Shown here in pieces: positions 62,607 to 64,000 of a DNA stretch of 64,000 nt (positions within the stretch are counted from its first letter, which is position 1; each line of letters opens with the position of its first letter). A program made the translations under genes and the position numbers. Below the pieces are notes generated by a model. That model saw nothing but the letters and a program-made list of their open reading frames with translations, was not told where the DNA came from and searched no databases. Origin of the DNA: Saprospiraceae bacterium (GTDB lineage: Bacteria > Bacteroidota > Bacteroidia > Chitinophagales > Saprospiraceae); NCBI GenBank assembly GCA_016708265.1, contig JADJGA010000012.1:186001-250000 (forward strand), in the 5' to 3' direction.

Positions 62607-62990
62607 TATAAGCTTAATTCACTATTTATCTGCTACAGATTTGAATATAGTGAATTCTTATATCAAAAAAAAATAATTAAATACATTAGGTTCTTTTAGT
62701 TTTTTTATTTAAGTTTGTACCTGTAATTGTTTGTGAAAATTTTATATAAACATAATTCATTGATTAATCGTGTAAACTCTGCAAAATAGCTATTTTTATA
62801 ACACGCACGGAATTATAGTTTACATATAAAATTTCATCCTTTGAACGTATTTTTCCGCATTGTAATTTACTGTAATTATTAATGTCGTCAGTTTTATTTT
62901 TTAAAATTGACTGTATTATTCTTATATAAATTATTCGATAACAATAAAAAAAACGAAACTCATTTATTTTTTCATTTTAATTAAACAAAT
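62607..62990. other. 384-bp intergenic region / long leader before the SusC-like gene
   Basis: Apart from the hairpin at 62616-62656, AT-rich sequence with no ORF. Long leaders are usual upstream of SusC-type genes; I could not fix a promoter. Confidence 0.5.
62616..62656 (+). terminator. Hairpin after priA
   Basis: Perfect 10-bp inverted repeat AATTCACTAT / ATAGTGAATT with a 21-nt loop, 10 bp after the priA stop. An A-rich rather than T-rich tract follows, so termination is uncertain. Confidence 0.45.
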
Positions 62991-64000
62991 ATGGAAATTT
63001 TTAAACCAATTAAACTAATTACAAGCATGAAGCAATTGCTCTGCGTTGTGGTGTTACTGTTGGGATTTGGTTTTTTTGCCAATGCACAGCAAGTAACCGG
63101 AGTTGTTACAGGGGAAGATGGTCAGGCACTGATCGGGGCTTCCGTAGTTTTAAAAGGTACCAATACTGGTACAATAACTGATTTGGATGGAAAATACAGT
63201 ATTGCAGCCAAAGAGGGACAGGAACTGTTATTTTCAATGGTGGGAATGGAATCAAAGAGTGTTAAAGTAGGAACGTCAAAAATAATTGATGTAATCCTTG
63301 GAGGTTCTGTTATGCTGGAAAATGTTGTGATCACTGGTGCTTTGGGTATTGTACAGGATAAGAGGAAACTTAGTTATTCCGTACAAGGTGTAAAAGGTGA
63401 AGACCTTCAGAATTCGCAAAGGGACAATGCATTCCTTGCACTTCAGGGACGTGTTGCCGGTATGACTTTGACACCTACAAGTGGTCTTGCTGGTGGTTCT
63501 ACCAGTATAAACCTCAGGGGGGTTAACTCTATTGGAAGCAGTAATCAGCCTTTAGTGGTTATTGATGGTCTTCCTGTGAGCAGTGGAACTTTCAATCAGC
63601 ATACTTTATTTTCAGATGCAAGTGGATTAAACGGGAACATCAACAATAACCGTGATGAAGCCAGCAGCCGTCTTGCTGATATCAATCCAAATGATATTGA
63701 AAGTATAAGTGTCCTTAAGGGCCCTGAAGCAGCTGCACTTTACGGAAACGAAGGTGCCAATGGTGTAATTCTTATTACTACAAAGAAAGGTAAAGCAGGG
63801 ATTACCAGAATTACATATAATAATAAATTTGCAACTTCAAAACTATATCTGTTTCCGGAGATTCAGCAAATTTATGGCAGGGGAAGTAACGGTAAAGTAG
63901 CTTTGAATGACCCTGATTATTTTGGACCTAAATTTGCAGATTCTGTAAAGTTTTATGATAATGCTGATAATTTCTTTCAAAAAGGCAGTAATGCACGTCA
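62991..64000 (+). CDS. SusC/RagA-type TonB-linked outer-membrane receptor (3' end outside window)
   Basis: The frame from ATG at 62991 stays open to the window edge (336 codons). Signal peptide ends FFANAQ. A carboxypeptidase-regulatory-like domain follows (VTGVVTGEDGQALIGASVVLKGTNTG), then the SusC-specific VVITGALGIVQDKRKLSYSVQGV and the plug with LQGRVAGMTL, INLRGVNSIGSSNQPLVVIDGLPV, SVLKGPEAAALYGNEGANGVILITTKKG. These outer-membrane transporters import glycans, peptides or other large nutrients, usually with a SusD lipoprotein encoded next, which would lie beyond this window. An internal in-frame ATG (MKQLLCVV) 12 residues in is an equally good start. Confidence 0.95.
   Translation, partial: MEIFKPIKLITSMKQLLCVVVLLLGFGFFANAQQVTGVVTGEDGQALIGASVVLKGTNTGTITDLDGKYSIAAKEGQELLFSMVGMESKSVKVGTSKIIDVILGGSVMLENVVITGALGIVQDKRKLSYSVQGVKGEDLQNSQRDNAFLALQGRVAGMTLTPTSGLAGGSTSINLRGVNSIGSSNQPLVVIDGLPVSSGTFNQHTLFSDASGLNGNINNNRDEASSRLADINPNDIESISVLKGPEAAALYGNEGANGVILITTKKGKAGITRITYNNKFATSKLYLFPEIQQIYGRGSNGKVALNDPDYFGPKFADSVKFYDNADNFFQKGSNAR

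Overview
The window looks like a chromosomal segment of an AT-rich Bacteroidota genome, plausibly from the Saprospiria/Chitinophagia side. I infer this from a type IX secretion (Por) C-terminal sorting domain on a giant HYR-repeat protein, a SusC/RagA-type receptor, LytS/LytTR regulation, a menaquinone (MenB, MenC) pathway, and promoters matching the Bacteroidota -7 element TAnnTTTG. No tRNA, rRNA, CRISPR array, transposase or prophage gene was seen.

Layout. 1-11.8 kb: the 3' part of a giant secreted adhesin-like gene, open at the left edge. It has HYR repeats, including a 1113-bp near-perfect tandem duplication, then fourteen cysteine-containing repeats arranged as four-unit blocks, lamin-tail-like and P-domains, a dockerin/cohesin-like end and a T9SS tail. 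12-19 kb (minus strand): a CYTH protein, thyA, an S23-type four-helix-bundle gene flanked by inverted arrays of an 8-bp repeat, lysS, pyrH, tsf, rpsB, rpsI, rplM. 19-22.6 kb (plus): topA, menB. 22.7-28.5 kb: a cell-envelope sulfur/redox module of two double-rhodanese proteins, a porin, a Crp/Fnr-type regulator with a perfect TTGAT-N4-ATCAA box in the divergent promoter region, and a lipoprotein-like cytochrome with twelve haem motifs.

29-31.6 kb: a LytS/LytTR two-component pair with a candidate direct-repeat operator, and an outer-membrane protein. 31.8-37 kb: pyrF, nfu, mrp, a RibF-glycosyltransferase fusion and a RluA-type pseudouridine synthase. 37.7-41.2 kb: menC and dnaK. 41.2-46.4 kb: an accessory island between dnaK and rny made of lipoprotein, membrane and barrel genes separated by repeated terminator/promoter spacers, with one duplicated gene decayed. 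46.4-51.8 kb: rny, ftsH, rsfS, birA. 51.9-55.1 kb: a frameshifted Cys-rich gene and a TonB receptor with an N-terminal HMA metal-binding domain. 55.2-60 kb: a PafA-like phosphatase, an M20 dipeptidase and a zinc-dependent phospholipase C/S1-P1-like protein. 60.1-64 kb: priA and the start of a SusC-like receptor cut by the right edge.

Most genes are housekeeping. The regions most likely to hold something new are the rhodanese-porin-multihaem module (22.7-28.5 kb), the cassette-like island (41.2-46.4 kb), the RibF-GT2 fusion, and the octamer-flanked S23-like gene. All functional statements come from reading the sequence and family knowledge; no search was run.
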